Below are positions 15,805-23,659 of a DNA stretch of 35,967 nt, in pieces. Position numbers and translations under genes: made by a program. Origin of the DNA: Rhodospirillaceae bacterium (GTDB lineage Bacteria; Pseudomonadota; Alphaproteobacteria; Rhodospirillales; Rhodospirillaceae); contig JADZAK010000221.1 in NCBI GenBank assembly GCA_020852595.1, positions 1 through 35,967 on the forward strand. Direction: 5' to 3'. Below the pieces are notes generated by a model, which was not told where the DNA came from, did not search any database, and saw nothing but the letters and a program-made list of their open reading frames with translations. The stretch's first letter is position 1; the number at the start of each line of letters is the position of its first letter.

Positions 15805-16150
15805 GAAGATCCACCGCAGTCTTATCGGCATTGCCGAAAACATCGACTTGGCAAAACAGTTTGTCGCGGGCTGCGATGCTGCCGCCTTTGCTGCGGATGT
15901 TCGGACCGTCTATGCGGTAACGCGTTGCCTGGAAATCATATCGGAAGCGGTGCGCCGGCTGCCGGCCGCATTGACCGCACGCCATCCGGACGTTCCATGG
16001 AGCAAGATCAAGGCGGCTGGAAACATTTATCGGCACGAATACGACAATGTTTCACCGGCGATGCTGTGGAACACTGTGGAGACGGCCCTTGGTGAACTTG
16101 AGAAGGCCGTTCAATCCGAGCTTCGGGCATTCGCCCCGGTCTGGAAGTAA
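15785..16150 (+). CDS. hepT: HEPN (DUF86) toxin HepT, variant active site
   Basis: A 121-aa all-helical protein of the DUF86/HepT family, paired with mntA and overlapping it by 20 nt (an upstream ATG at 15761 would add 8 residues). HepT toxins are RNases or tRNA-targeting proteins with an RX4HXY motif. Here the conserved block reads GNIYRHEY (79-86): H84 and Y86 are kept, but the Arg expected at 79 is Gly, and an Arg sits at 83 instead. The Tyr that MntA would AMPylate is present. The family call is strong; toxic activity is uncertain because of this substitution, which may define a subfamily. Confidence 0.88.
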   Translation: MRSPSSKKIHRSLIGIAENIDLAKQFVAGCDAAAFAADVRTVYAVTRCLEIISEAVRRLPAALTARHPDVPWSKIKAAGNIYRHEYDNVSPAMLWNTVETALGELEKAVQSELRAFAPVWK

Positions 16151-16187
16151 GAATAATCGACCGCTGGTGCCCAGTTTCATCACCTAC

Positions 16188-16198
16188 GGCACGCCATC
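16188..16198 (+). repeat. Partial copy of the tRNA-Arg 3' end (possible att-like site)
   Basis: GGCACGCCATC matches 15375-15385 exactly, spanning the tRNA 3' end, CCA and two bases beyond. The two copies bracket the HEPN/MNT pair (about 800 bp). No integrase is present, so an integration origin is inference. The match is short and chance cannot be excluded. Confidence 0.4.
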
Positions 16199-16200
16199 CT

Positions 16201-16256
16201 GCTTCGCGGGCTATCGTCCGCTACGCAGGACTTGCTCCAGCGCCTTCCCGCGAAGC
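16201..16256. repeat. Extended inverted repeat between hepT and ppk2
   Basis: GCTTCGCGGG (16201-16210) and CCCGCGAAGC (16247-16256) are perfect 10-bp arms around a 36-nt interior that contains GTCC...GGAC. It starts 3 nt after the tRNA-end copy. No gene is visible in 16151-16376, and no T-run follows either arm, so a simple terminator is unlikely. Confidence 0.55.
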
Positions 16257-16376
16257 GTCATTTTTAGTGGGAATCATTTGCGCCCTTTTTGTTCCTGTTC
16301 GAGGAAAAGGAGGCCGCCTTCCGCCGGGCGCTCTCGATCGGCGTCGTGGGTGTGTCCGGGGCGTCAGGAAACCGAG

Positions 16377-17504
16377 TTATACATAACGCCCGGTGGCAAG
16401 ATCATGTTCTCCCCGTTCGTGGATGATGTTGGCCCGCCCGACCAGCAAGTCATCCACGGGGCCGATCCGCTCGACGTCCTTTCCCGTGTAAGGCATCGAG
16501 TGCAGGACATAACGCATGGCGTTCAGGCGCGCGCGCTTCTTGTCATCCGACTTCACGACCGTCCAAGGAGAGTCGGCCGTATCGGTATGGAAAAACATCG
16601 CCTCCTTCGCCCGCGTGTAATCGTCCCATTTGTCGAGCGACGCCATATCGATGGGCGAGAGCTTCCATTGTTTCAGCGGATGGACCTGGCGTTCCTTGAA
16701 GCGCCGCCGCTGCTCGTCGCGGCTCACCGAAAACCAGAACTTGATCAGGTGGATTCCGCTGCGCACCAGGTTGCGCTCGAACTCGGGCACCTGGCGCAGG
16801 AACTCGTCATATTCCGCCGGCGTGCAAAAACCCATGACGCGCTCCACGCCGGAGCGGTTGTACCAACTGCGGTCGCACAAAACGATTTCGCCGGCCGTCG
16901 GCAGGTGTTGAACGTAGCGTTGGAAATACCATTGGCCGCGCTCGACCTCGCTCGGTTTCTCCAGCGCGATCACGCGCGCGCCGCGGGGATTGAGATGCTC
17001 CATGAAGCGTTTGATGGCGCCGCCCTTGCCGGCGGCGTCGCGTCCCTCGAACAGGATGACGACGCGCTGGCGGGTTGCCTTGACCCAGGCTTGCAGCTTG
17101 AGCAATTCGGTCTGGAGGATGAATTTCTGCTTTTCGTAATCGCGGCGCAGCATCTTGAATTTGTAGGGATAGCCACCGCGCCGCCAATCTTCGGCCAGAT
17201 CGTCGCGCGTGCGGCGCGAGGTCGGGTCCTTGGCCGGCGCCGTCAGCGCTTCGCGCAGGCGATCGGCGTCATCGGGCGCATCGCCCGCGAGGATGACCTC
17301 CAGGCCATCGCTCGCCGCGCCGCCGATGTCCTGTACGGCCGCGAGTTCGGCCTCCTGCGCGGCCCGGACCGCCTTGTCCACCGTGAAGCGCTCGACGCCT
17401 TCGGCGGTGAGGGTCGGGGCCGTATCGCCCGCCTTCACCCGCGTTGCCGGCGGGGAACGGCCGCCTGAACGTGCGCCTGTCGGAACTTTCTTTGGATGAG
17501 TCAT
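16377..17504 (-). CDS. ppk2: Polyphosphate kinase 2 (PPK2)
   Basis: This 375-aa protein has the PPK2 P-loop core: Walker A EGRDAAGKGG (153-162), lid and substrate segment FMEHLNPRGARVIALEKPSEVERGQW, and Walker B DRSWYNRSGVERVMGF (211-226). KFWFSVSRDEQRRRF and WDDYTRAKEAMFF follow. PPK2 enzymes use polyphosphate to phosphorylate GDP or ADP, or the reverse. Relative to the core of about 250 residues there is a weakly conserved N-terminal extension of about 100 residues. The gene is monocistronic or first in line; the next same-strand gene lies 76 nt upstream. Nucleotide preference cannot be read from sequence here. Confidence 0.95.
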   Translation of the reverse strand: MTHPKKVPTGARSGGRSPPATRVKAGDTAPTLTAEGVERFTVDKAVRAAQEAELAAVQDIGGAASDGLEVILAGDAPDDADRLREALTAPAKDPTSRRTRDDLAEDWRRGGYPYKFKMLRRDYEKQKFILQTELLKLQAWVKATRQRVVILFEGRDAAGKGGAIKRFMEHLNPRGARVIALEKPSEVERGQWYFQRYVQHLPTAGEIVLCDRSWYNRSGVERVMGFCTPAEYDEFLRQVPEFERNLVRSGIHLIKFWFSVSRDEQRRRFKERQVHPLKQWKLSPIDMASLDKWDDYTRAKEAMFFHTDTADSPWTVVKSDDKKRARLNAMRYVLHSMPYTGKDVERIGPVDDLLVGRANIIHERGEHDLATGRYV

Positions 17505-17580
17505 GCGATTTTATTGTCTCGTAGGGGCCACGTCATAGAATCTGCGGGTGTTCGGGTTGGACGCATTGATTTGGGTCAAC

Positions 17581-18486
17581 TTACTCGCCGCCGTAGCGAT
17601 ACGCCGCATCGCGCACCCGTTGTTCGGGATCGCTGCGCAGCTTGTCGCGCTGCGTCTTTGAGAGGCGCGGCTGAAGCGCCGCGGTGGCGCGAACCTTGGC
17701 GCTGGGATCGTTGACCAGCCGGTCAAAGCTTTCATCGGACAAGCCGCCCGTCCAGACCACGACATCGCGCACGCTGTCGCTGGAATCCGCGGCGAGTTGG
17801 GTCAGGATGTCCGCGGGCAGTTTTCGGTTGAACGCCAGGTAAAAGCGGACCTGTTCGTCCGCGTCGCGCGCCAACCTGGCCGCGACCGCCGGATCAATCG
17901 CATCGTTGCGCGCGACCGCGGTACGCCAGTAGGGATCCGTGGAGGCCGCATATTCGGCCAGCAGGTCCGCGGGGCATTTTGGATTGCCGAGAAACGCGGC
18001 GGCTTCGCCGCGGGGGGCGCCGCCGCGGCGGATCTTTTGTGCAAGGTCCCGGGCCTGGTCTTGCGTGAGCGCGGGGTTGGCGGCGTGCCTTTCCAGCCGG
18101 CTTGTATGCAAAGCGGCGACGTCAGACCCTACCGCATAGATCAGTACCGCCGCGAGAGCGCCCGGCAGCATCCAGTTTCTGAAAGATCGTTCACCGGTCA
18201 TGCGCGCCGACCGGAACGTGCGTCCTGCGGCGTAAGCGAGAAGGGACAGCACGATCGCTTTCGCCGGAACGAAGGCGATGGCGATGGTCGCGCCCGTCCA
18301 GGCGCCGTCGGCCATCATCTGCCGGTAGGCCATGAAGCCGCTGCCGATCACCCACGCGGCCACCAGCGTTGCCGGGATGAGCGCGCGCGGATCGCGCGCC
18401 GCGGGCGATTTCCACGGACGGGTGATTCCCACGCCGACGCCGGCGACCGCCGCGATCCAGCCGCCTAAGATGACCAGTGCTTCCAT
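17581..18486 (-). CDS. Membrane-anchored HEAT/LRV-like repeat protein
   Basis: A 301-aa protein with about four transmembrane segments in residues 3-127 and a soluble C-terminal half (about 130-301). That half is built of short helical repeats with motifs such as NPKCPADLLAEYAAS-DPYWRTAVARN, ADEQVRFYLAFN, SDSVRDVVVWTGG and SAKVRATAA. The pattern resembles leucine-rich-repeat variant (LRV) or HEAT-like repeats used for protein binding. No catalytic motif is visible. It is divergent from the GT39-like gene (113 nt apart). The function is unknown. Confidence 0.75.
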   Translation of the reverse strand: MEALVILGGWIAAVAGVGVGITRPWKSPAARDPRALIPATLVAAWVIGSGFMAYRQMMADGAWTGATIAIAFVPAKAIVLSLLAYAAGRTFRSARMTGERSFRNWMLPGALAAVLIYAVGSDVAALHTSRLERHAANPALTQDQARDLAQKIRRGGAPRGEAAAFLGNPKCPADLLAEYAASTDPYWRTAVARNDAIDPAVAARLARDADEQVRFYLAFNRKLPADILTQLAADSSDSVRDVVVWTGGLSDESFDRLVNDPSAKVRATAALQPRLSKTQRDKLRSDPEQRVRDAAYRYGGE

Positions 18487-18599
18487 GACGACATACCTGT
18501 TAATGATCAGGTCTGTGAGGCGCGCGCATGAGATGCTAATGGATCGGCGTCGCCGGAGCCACGGCGAATAGGGTCTGTGGTTTGCGCGGGAGAGACGTT

Positions 18600-20231
18600 T
18601 TGACCGGGAGTATCAGTCGTCCGGTAGATCGGCGCTCCCCGGTGAATGTGGGGGTGAACGCGGCAACGGCCGGCATCTTTATTGTCCTCGCCGCCGTCAT
18701 CGCCCTGACGTTTCAGGACTACGGCATCTCCTGGGACGAAGAACTTCACGTCCCCTATGGCCACAAACTTCTGGCCTACTATATGAGCGGTTTCGCGGAC
18801 CGCTCGGCTTTTTCGTTTATCAATTTGTACCAATATGGCGGCTTCTTCGATCTCTTGAGCGCCGCTGCGTCGAACATCTCGCCTTTCGGCGAATACGAGA
18901 CCCGGCACCTCATCGGCGGGCTGTTCTTTCTCGCGGGCCTTTATGGCGCCTGGAAACTCGCGAACCTGCTGGCCGGGGCGCGGGCGGGCCTGATGGCGGT
19001 CGCCGGCCTCGCCACCACGCCGCTGCTTTACGGACATAGTTTCATCAATCCGAAAGACGCGCCGCTGGCGTGGCTCGGCGTGTGGGTGGCCTATTTTACC
19101 TGCCGGATGCTGGGCGAGGAGCGCGCCTCATGGCGGTCTATCGCGGGGCTGGGCGTCAGTCTTGGGCTTGCGTTGGGGATGCGGATCATCGCCTTCGCTT
19201 TCATCGGCCAGATCGGAACGGTGATCGCGATCAGGGCGCTGGCCTTCGTTCCGGCCTTAGGCGTGCGCGGCGCCGCGGCGAAGACTCTGCGGGACATCCG
19301 TCCCTTCGCGCCGGTGTTTCTGCTTGCCTTCGCCGGCATGGCGCTGGTGTGGCCCTGGTCCGTGCAGGCGCCGCTCAACATCGTTTCCGTATTCACGGAC
19401 TCGGCCAATCTGTACTGGCACCCGGATATGTTGTGGGCCGGCGAGATCATCAATTCGGCCGACCTTCCGCCGGGCTACCTTGTGACGCTGTTCGCCGTTC
19501 AGTTGCCCGACTATGTGTTGCTGGGCGCGGTCTTGATCGCCGTCCAGGCTTTCGCGCAGGCGCGGCATTTGCGGGCGGCGAAGTTCACCCAAGCGCGCAC
19601 GCTGCAATATTTATATGTCGCGCTTACCGTTGTCGTTCCTTTGGCGGCCTTCGCCGCGCTGCGGCCGAGCACCTACAACGGCGTGCGCCATTTCCTTTTT
19701 GTGGCGCCGCAGTTGACCCTGCTTGCGGCGATCGGCCTCGATCGGGCGCTGACGTTTCTCGAGCGGCGCGGGCGTGCCCTCGCGCTCGGATGTGCCGCGC
19801 TGTTAGTGATTGCCGTTGTCCGCGAAATCATCCTGATGGCGCGCATCCATCCTTATCAGTACCTCGCCTTCAATAGCCTGGCGGGCGGCCTGCACGGCGC
19901 CTCCGGCCGCTATGAACTCGACTACTGGGGTGTGTCCTACAAGGAGGCAACGCTGCGTCTGGCGCAATTCCGTGCCGATGAGCGCGCGGCCGGGCGCGCC
20001 GTTCCGGAAAAGGCGCTGCTGTTCGTGTGCGGCGCCAATACCTCCGCCGGTTATTATCTCCCGCCCGCGATCGGCATTACAGACGATCGCACGAAGGCCG
20101 ACTTCTTCATGGGCGGCGATCTCACCAACCCGCGCTGCCGCGTCCGGCCCGAAGGGCCGGCGGTTGTCGAGGTCGAACGCATGGATGCGGTCCTGAGTTA
20201 TGTGCTCGATCTGAGGAGCGGGCGCCCATGA
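18600..20231 (+). CDS. GT39/PMT-like integral membrane glycosyltransferase
   Basis: A 543-aa protein with about ten or more hydrophobic helices. The first periplasmic loop carries GISWDEELH (about 42-50), the acidic site expected in GT-C/GT39 (ArnT, PMT) lipid-phosphate-sugar transferases. Later segments include FINPKDAPLAW, YNGVRHFLFVAPQ and a conserved block QYLAFN...GRYELDYWGVSYKEA. The start is uncertain: TTG at 18600 has GGGAG at 7 nt, TTG at 18582 would add six residues, and GTG at 18645 would shorten it. The stop overlaps the next ATG (ATGA), so it is coupled to the methyltransferase. It may glycosylate an envelope lipid, polymer or protein. Confidence 0.8.
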   Translation: MTGSISRPVDRRSPVNVGVNAATAGIFIVLAAVIALTFQDYGISWDEELHVPYGHKLLAYYMSGFADRSAFSFINLYQYGGFFDLLSAAASNISPFGEYETRHLIGGLFFLAGLYGAWKLANLLAGARAGLMAVAGLATTPLLYGHSFINPKDAPLAWLGVWVAYFTCRMLGEERASWRSIAGLGVSLGLALGMRIIAFAFIGQIGTVIAIRALAFVPALGVRGAAAKTLRDIRPFAPVFLLAFAGMALVWPWSVQAPLNIVSVFTDSANLYWHPDMLWAGEIINSADLPPGYLVTLFAVQLPDYVLLGAVLIAVQAFAQARHLRAAKFTQARTLQYLYVALTVVVPLAAFAALRPSTYNGVRHFLFVAPQLTLLAAIGLDRALTFLERRGRALALGCAALLVIAVVREIILMARIHPYQYLAFNSLAGGLHGASGRYELDYWGVSYKEATLRLAQFRADERAAGRAVPEKALLFVCGANTSAGYYLPPAIGITDDRTKADFFMGGDLTNPRCRVRPEGPAVVEVERMDAVLSYVLDLRSGRP

Positions 20232-20878
20232 GCGCGGCCGACTTTACCGCCGCGCGCAGACTTTACCGCGATGAAACTCGCGGCACGCGCGCGTTCGTAT
20301 TGGCGCGCCATATGCTCGCGCCTCTGCGCAGCGTCGCCGCGCGGGTGCCGGCGGCCGGCCCGGTTCTCGATGTCGGATGCGGGCACGGACTCTTCAGTCT
20401 TGCGCTGGCGAGCGCCGACCCCCGGCGCCGCATCGTCGGCATCGATCCGTCGCCGGCAAAAATTTCAGTCGCCCTGCGCGCCGGGCGCGGGTTGCCCGCC
20501 GTTGAGTTCCGCGAAGGGCTTGTTCAATCGATCGCGGGCGAACAATTTGAGACCATCGCCGTGCTGGACGTTCTTTATCTGCTGCCTGACCCGTTGAAAC
20601 GAAGTCTGCTCGACGCTTGCCGAAAATTGCTGGCTCCGGGCGGCGTCCTCTTGCTGAAAACCAACGATACGCATCCCGCCTGGAAGTACGCCGTCGCGCG
20701 GGCGCAGGAGAAGGTCATGACCGGGATCGGGCTCACCCTCGGAACCGGTGAACTGCATTTCAGGTCCTGCACGGAGAATGCCGCTCTGCTGCGCGGCGCC
20801 GGCTTCGCGCCCGAGATCCACCATCTCGCGCACTGGACGCCCTATCCTCATACGCTTTTTGTCGCGCGTCCGGTTTAG
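20228..20878 (+). CDS. Class I SAM-dependent methyltransferase
   Basis: This 216-aa protein has motif I VLDVGCGHG (46-54), an acidic motif II end (IVGIDPSPAKI), a motif-III-like VLDVLYLLPD and LAPGGVLLLKT. It is a typical Rossmann methyltransferase of the Methyltransf_11/25 type. The start at 20228 overlaps the stop of the GT39-like gene by 4 nt, arguing for a joint pathway, perhaps methylation of a lipid or sugar product. A longer in-frame ORF from 20027 lies inside the upstream gene and is not used. It overlaps the convergent TVP38 gene by 4 nt. The substrate is unknown. Confidence 0.87.
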   Translation: MSAADFTAARRLYRDETRGTRAFVLARHMLAPLRSVAARVPAAGPVLDVGCGHGLFSLALASADPRRRIVGIDPSPAKISVALRAGRGLPAVEFREGLVQSIAGEQFETIAVLDVLYLLPDPLKRSLLDACRKLLAPGGVLLLKTNDTHPAWKYAVARAQEKVMTGIGLTLGTGELHFRSCTENAALLRGAGFAPEIHHLAHWTPYPHTLFVARPV

Positions 20879-21600
20879 GACTGCCGCAGGCGTTTCACCA
20901 GGACCGGCAGCAGCGCGAGCGCGGCAAGCCCCAGCAGGCCGCCGATGACCGTCGGCTCGCGCGCCGCCGCGAGCGGATCGTGCGCGCCGACTTCCAGCGC
21001 ATGGCCGATGCCGGCGCCGAGAGTCGCGTACACCGACGCCACCGGGATGAGGCCGATGACCGTCGCGGCGATGAAGGTGCGCATTCTCACGCCCAGGAAC
21101 GCAACGCCGAGGGTGACGAGAAAAAACGGCAACACCGGGGTCAGGCGTAACGCGAGCAAATAACTGAAGGCGTTTTCATGGAAGCCGGCCTCCAGCCTGC
21201 CGATCGCGGGCGCGGCTTTGGCGCGCAGCGCATCGGTGAGGATGTAACGCGCCGCGAGCACCACCACGACCCCGCCGAACGTCGCGGCCACGATCACGAT
21301 GATCGCGCCCGGTACCGGCCCGAAGAGAAAGCCGGCGGGGACCGTGAGCAGTCCCCAGCCAGGAATACTCAAGGCCACGCCGACGAAATAGACAAATGTG
21401 AAGGCGATGACGGCCAGCGCGCGGTGCGCCGCCACGAAGTCCAGAAGCTCCGCGCGGTGCGCGGCGAGTGTGTCGAGATCGATATAGTCCGTGACGCCGG
21501 CCGCCACGGACAGCGCCGCGATGGCGGGCATGGCGATCAGCAGCGCAAGCCGTGCGCGGGAAAGCTTAAGGACGGTTGCCGATTGCTCGGGCTCGGTCAT
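20875..21600 (-). CDS. TVP38/TMEM64 (DedA-superfamily, VTT domain) membrane protein
   Basis: A 241-aa inner-membrane protein with a leading helix (about 15-35) and a VTT-type core. The core contains SIPGWGLLTVPAGFLFGPVPGA, the re-entrant GG-rich segment VAATFGGVVVVLAARY, and LALRLTPVLPFFLVTLGVAFLGVRMRTF. The family is linked to lipid or undecaprenyl-phosphate scrambling and membrane homeostasis. I chose the Met at 21600 (MTEPEQSATV); the longer ORF to 21705 has a Cys/Arg-rich leader overlapping the divergent gene. It converges with the methyltransferase. Confidence 0.88.
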   Translation of the reverse strand: MTEPEQSATVLKLSRARLALLIAMPAIAALSVAAGVTDYIDLDTLAAHRAELLDFVAAHRALAVIAFTFVYFVGVALSIPGWGLLTVPAGFLFGPVPGAIIVIVAATFGGVVVVLAARYILTDALRAKAAPAIGRLEAGFHENAFSYLLALRLTPVLPFFLVTLGVAFLGVRMRTFIAATVIGLIPVASVYATLGAGIGHALEVGAHDPLAAAREPTVIGGLLGLAALALLPVLVKRLRQS

Positions 21601-21697
21601 GGATCTGATGCGCTGACGGAAAGGTGCGCGGAGTATACACAGGCCATCCGCGCCGCTATAGACTTGAAGCCGCTTCCCTCCCGCGCGCCGGTTCCCC

Positions 21698-22660
21698 ATG
21701 GACAATATCGCTCATACGCTCGCCGGCGCCGCGCTTGGCCAAGCCGGCCTCAAGAAAAAGACCGGCCTCGGCATGGCGACCCTGATGATCGCCGCCAACC
21801 TGCCGGACATCGACGGCGTCACCATGTTCATGGAGCGCGGCAGCCTCTATTTCCGGCGCGGCTGGACCCACGGACCCATCGCGCTTGTCGTTCTGCCGCT
21901 GCTTCTCGCCGCCGCGATGTTCGCCTTCGACCGGTGGCAGGCACGCCGCGGAAAACGGCCGGCCGCGCGCGCGCCGGTGCATTTCGGATGGCTGGTGGGC
22001 TTGGCTTATATCGGCACGCTTTCGCATCCCCTGATGGATTTCCTGAACACGTATGGGATCCGTTGCCTGATGCCGTTCTCGGAGCGCTGGTTCTATGGCG
22101 ATGCGCTGTTCATCATCGATCTGTGGCTGTGGGGCGCACTGGCCGTCGGCGTTTGGTTGTCGCGCCGCAAGGAACGCTGGAGCGGGAGCGCTCATCCAAA
22201 ACCGGCGGTGATCGCGCTCGTGCTTGTCATCACGTATGTGAGCGCCATGGGCATCGCCGGCCTGTGGGTCGAAGGGTATGCGGCGCGCGAAGTCGCGCGG
22301 CAGGGGCTCGGAACACCGATCACCGTGGTCGCGAGCCCTGTTCCCGTAAATCCATTCCGCCGCGATGTGATCTTCGATCTCGGCGGGCGCTACGGTTTTG
22401 GCGCTTTTGCCTGGGCGCCCGCACCCGGCCTTCAACTCGACCCCGAACTGGTACCCACCCACATGGACGATCCGGCCGTCGCGCGCGCCGCCGCGCATGA
22501 CGTGCACATCGCCGATTTCCTTTATTGGTCGCGGCTGCCCTTCGCCGACGTCGTTCACCGCGATGGGCGCATTGACGTAACGGTCGGTGACGCGCGTTAC
22601 AATCGCAGGCCCGGCGAGGGGCGTTTCATCGTGCGGACGACGTTGCCAGAAACCCCGTGA
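21698..22660 (+). CDS. YdjM-like (DUF457) membrane-bound metal-dependent hydrolase family protein
   Basis: A 320-aa protein starting MDNIAHTLAGAALGQAG, followed by NLPDIDG, RGWTHGPIA, GTLSHPLMDFLNTYGIR and WFYGDALFIIDLW. The His and Asp residues in these blocks are the family's putative metal ligands. Four or five helices cover residues 1-200; the last 120 residues form a soluble domain. Family members are annotated as membrane-bound metal-dependent hydrolases without a proven substrate. It is divergent from the TVP38 gene (97 nt) and is followed after 41 nt by the DUF4399 gene, probably co-transcribed. Confidence 0.88.
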   Translation: MDNIAHTLAGAALGQAGLKKKTGLGMATLMIAANLPDIDGVTMFMERGSLYFRRGWTHGPIALVVLPLLLAAAMFAFDRWQARRGKRPAARAPVHFGWLVGLAYIGTLSHPLMDFLNTYGIRCLMPFSERWFYGDALFIIDLWLWGALAVGVWLSRRKERWSGSAHPKPAVIALVLVITYVSAMGIAGLWVEGYAAREVARQGLGTPITVVASPVPVNPFRRDVIFDLGGRYGFGAFAWAPAPGLQLDPELVPTHMDDPAVARAAAHDVHIADFLYWSRLPFADVVHRDGRIDVTVGDARYNRRPGEGRFIVRTTLPETP

Positions 22661-22701
22661 GTTTCTACGATCGGCCCACATCATTTGCAGGGAGTTTTTC
22701 G

Positions 22702-23124
22702 ATGATCCGTTCCACGCTGGCCACCGCCGCGATCGCAGGCGCAATTATGTCCACGGCCTTCGCCGCCGATACGCCCTCGGCGCCCGGCACGCAGGTCTAC
22801 ATCATCGCGCCGAAGAACGGCGACACGCTGTCCGGGCCGGTGCGCGTGCAGTTCGGCCTGAAGGGCATGGGCGTCGCCCCGGCCGGACCCGAGACCGAAG
22901 GCACGGGCCATCATCACCTCGTCATCGACAAGAACGCCCCGCCGCTCGACACCTACCTGCCGATCGACGATCCCCAGGTCATGCACTTCGGCAAGGGCCA
23001 GACCGAAGTCGAACTCAAGCTGGCGCCGGGCAAACACACCCTTCAGCTGGTTTTCGCCGACAAGGACCACAAGCCGCATGCGCCGCCGGTGGTGTCGGAG
23101 AAGATCGCGATTACGGTGAAGTAG
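22702..23124 (+). CDS. Periplasmic DUF4399 protein
   Basis: A 140-aa precursor with a signal peptide (about 1-22, ends TAFA). The DUF4399 pattern follows: VYIIAPKNGDTLSGPVRVQFGLKGMGV, GHHHLVID, PIDDPQVMHFGKGQTE, LAPGKHTLQLVFAD and a His/Pro-rich stretch DHKPHAPPV. Clustered His residues suggest metal binding. I chose the ATG at 22702, preceded by AGGGAG, rather than the in-frame ATG at 22657, which lacks a signal peptide at its N-terminus. The role is unknown. Confidence 0.88.
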   Translation: MIRSTLATAAIAGAIMSTAFAADTPSAPGTQVYIIAPKNGDTLSGPVRVQFGLKGMGVAPAGPETEGTGHHHLVIDKNAPPLDTYLPIDDPQVMHFGKGQTEVELKLAPGKHTLQLVFADKDHKPHAPPVVSEKIAITVK

Positions 23125-23187
23125 CCTTACAGGCGAATAGCCGGCGTTTCTCCTTCAGAGGGCGGCCTCGCAAATCCTGGCGGATTT

Positions 23188-23234
23188 TACCCTATTTAAG
23201 GGTATAAACCTCACCCTAAACCCAGGTGGTTTAG
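23188..23234. promoter_or_regulatory. Two adjacent short perfect dyads
   Basis: TACCCT-ATTTA-AGGGTA (23188-23204) and CTAAACC-CAGGT-GGTTTAG (23216-23234) sit 12 nt apart in the 177-nt gap before the small ORF at 23302. Neither has a terminal T-run. They may be paired operators or a leader structure for the downstream unit. Confidence 0.4.
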
Positions 23235-23301
23235 AGGAGGCGAAGACGGTACATTTGCGCCTCTTGCGAGAGCTACCCAAGCCTTAACGACGAGATTCGC
23301 T

Positions 23302-23589
23302 ATGAACAGACGGGACCGCCGCGCCGCCGCGGCGCAGGAACGCACCAAGGACGACCAGGCGCCGTATGATCCGAGTTCGTCGGTCAGGCCCTTCGCGCCC
23401 GTCGTCGCCGCACCGGCCTCGAGCGGTTTTCTGCTGCGTATGTTCGCGCGGATCATACTGTCGCGGTGGGTCATCAAACGCGTGAAGCATCCGCACGTCC
23501 TGACCATCATGGCCGATCTCGCCGGCCAGGCGGGCCGCATGGACGCCATGATGCACATTCAGGAGAAGCTGCGGCGGCACGCGGGATAA
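23302..23589 (+). CDS. Small unknown basic protein
   Basis: A 95-aa protein starting MNRRDRRAAAAQERTK. It has a charged N-terminus, a mildly hydrophobic middle (SSGFLLRMFARIILSRWVIKRV) and an amphipathic helix-rich C-terminus (MADLAGQAGRMDAMMHIQEKLRRH). There are no Cys residues, metal motifs or clear membrane span. It lies 70 nt before the first GT41 gene on the same strand and may be co-transcribed. The codon pattern looks like its neighbours and the frame is clean, so I take it as real. I do not recognise it. Confidence 0.55.
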   Translation: MNRRDRRAAAAQERTKDDQAPYDPSSSVRPFAPVVAAPASSGFLLRMFARIILSRWVIKRVKHPHVLTIMADLAGQAGRMDAMMHIQEKLRRHAG

Positions 23590-23659
23590 AGGCGCGGATC
23601 GCTTCGAGCCCGGCTCCAAATCACATGGCCCCACTCTCTGACATCGCTGAGACCGCTAT

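Noticed and set aside
20027-20227. N-terminal extension of the methyltransferase
   Set aside because: It lies within the GT39-like gene; the ATG at 20228 forms a standard ATGA overlap and begins right before conserved sequence.
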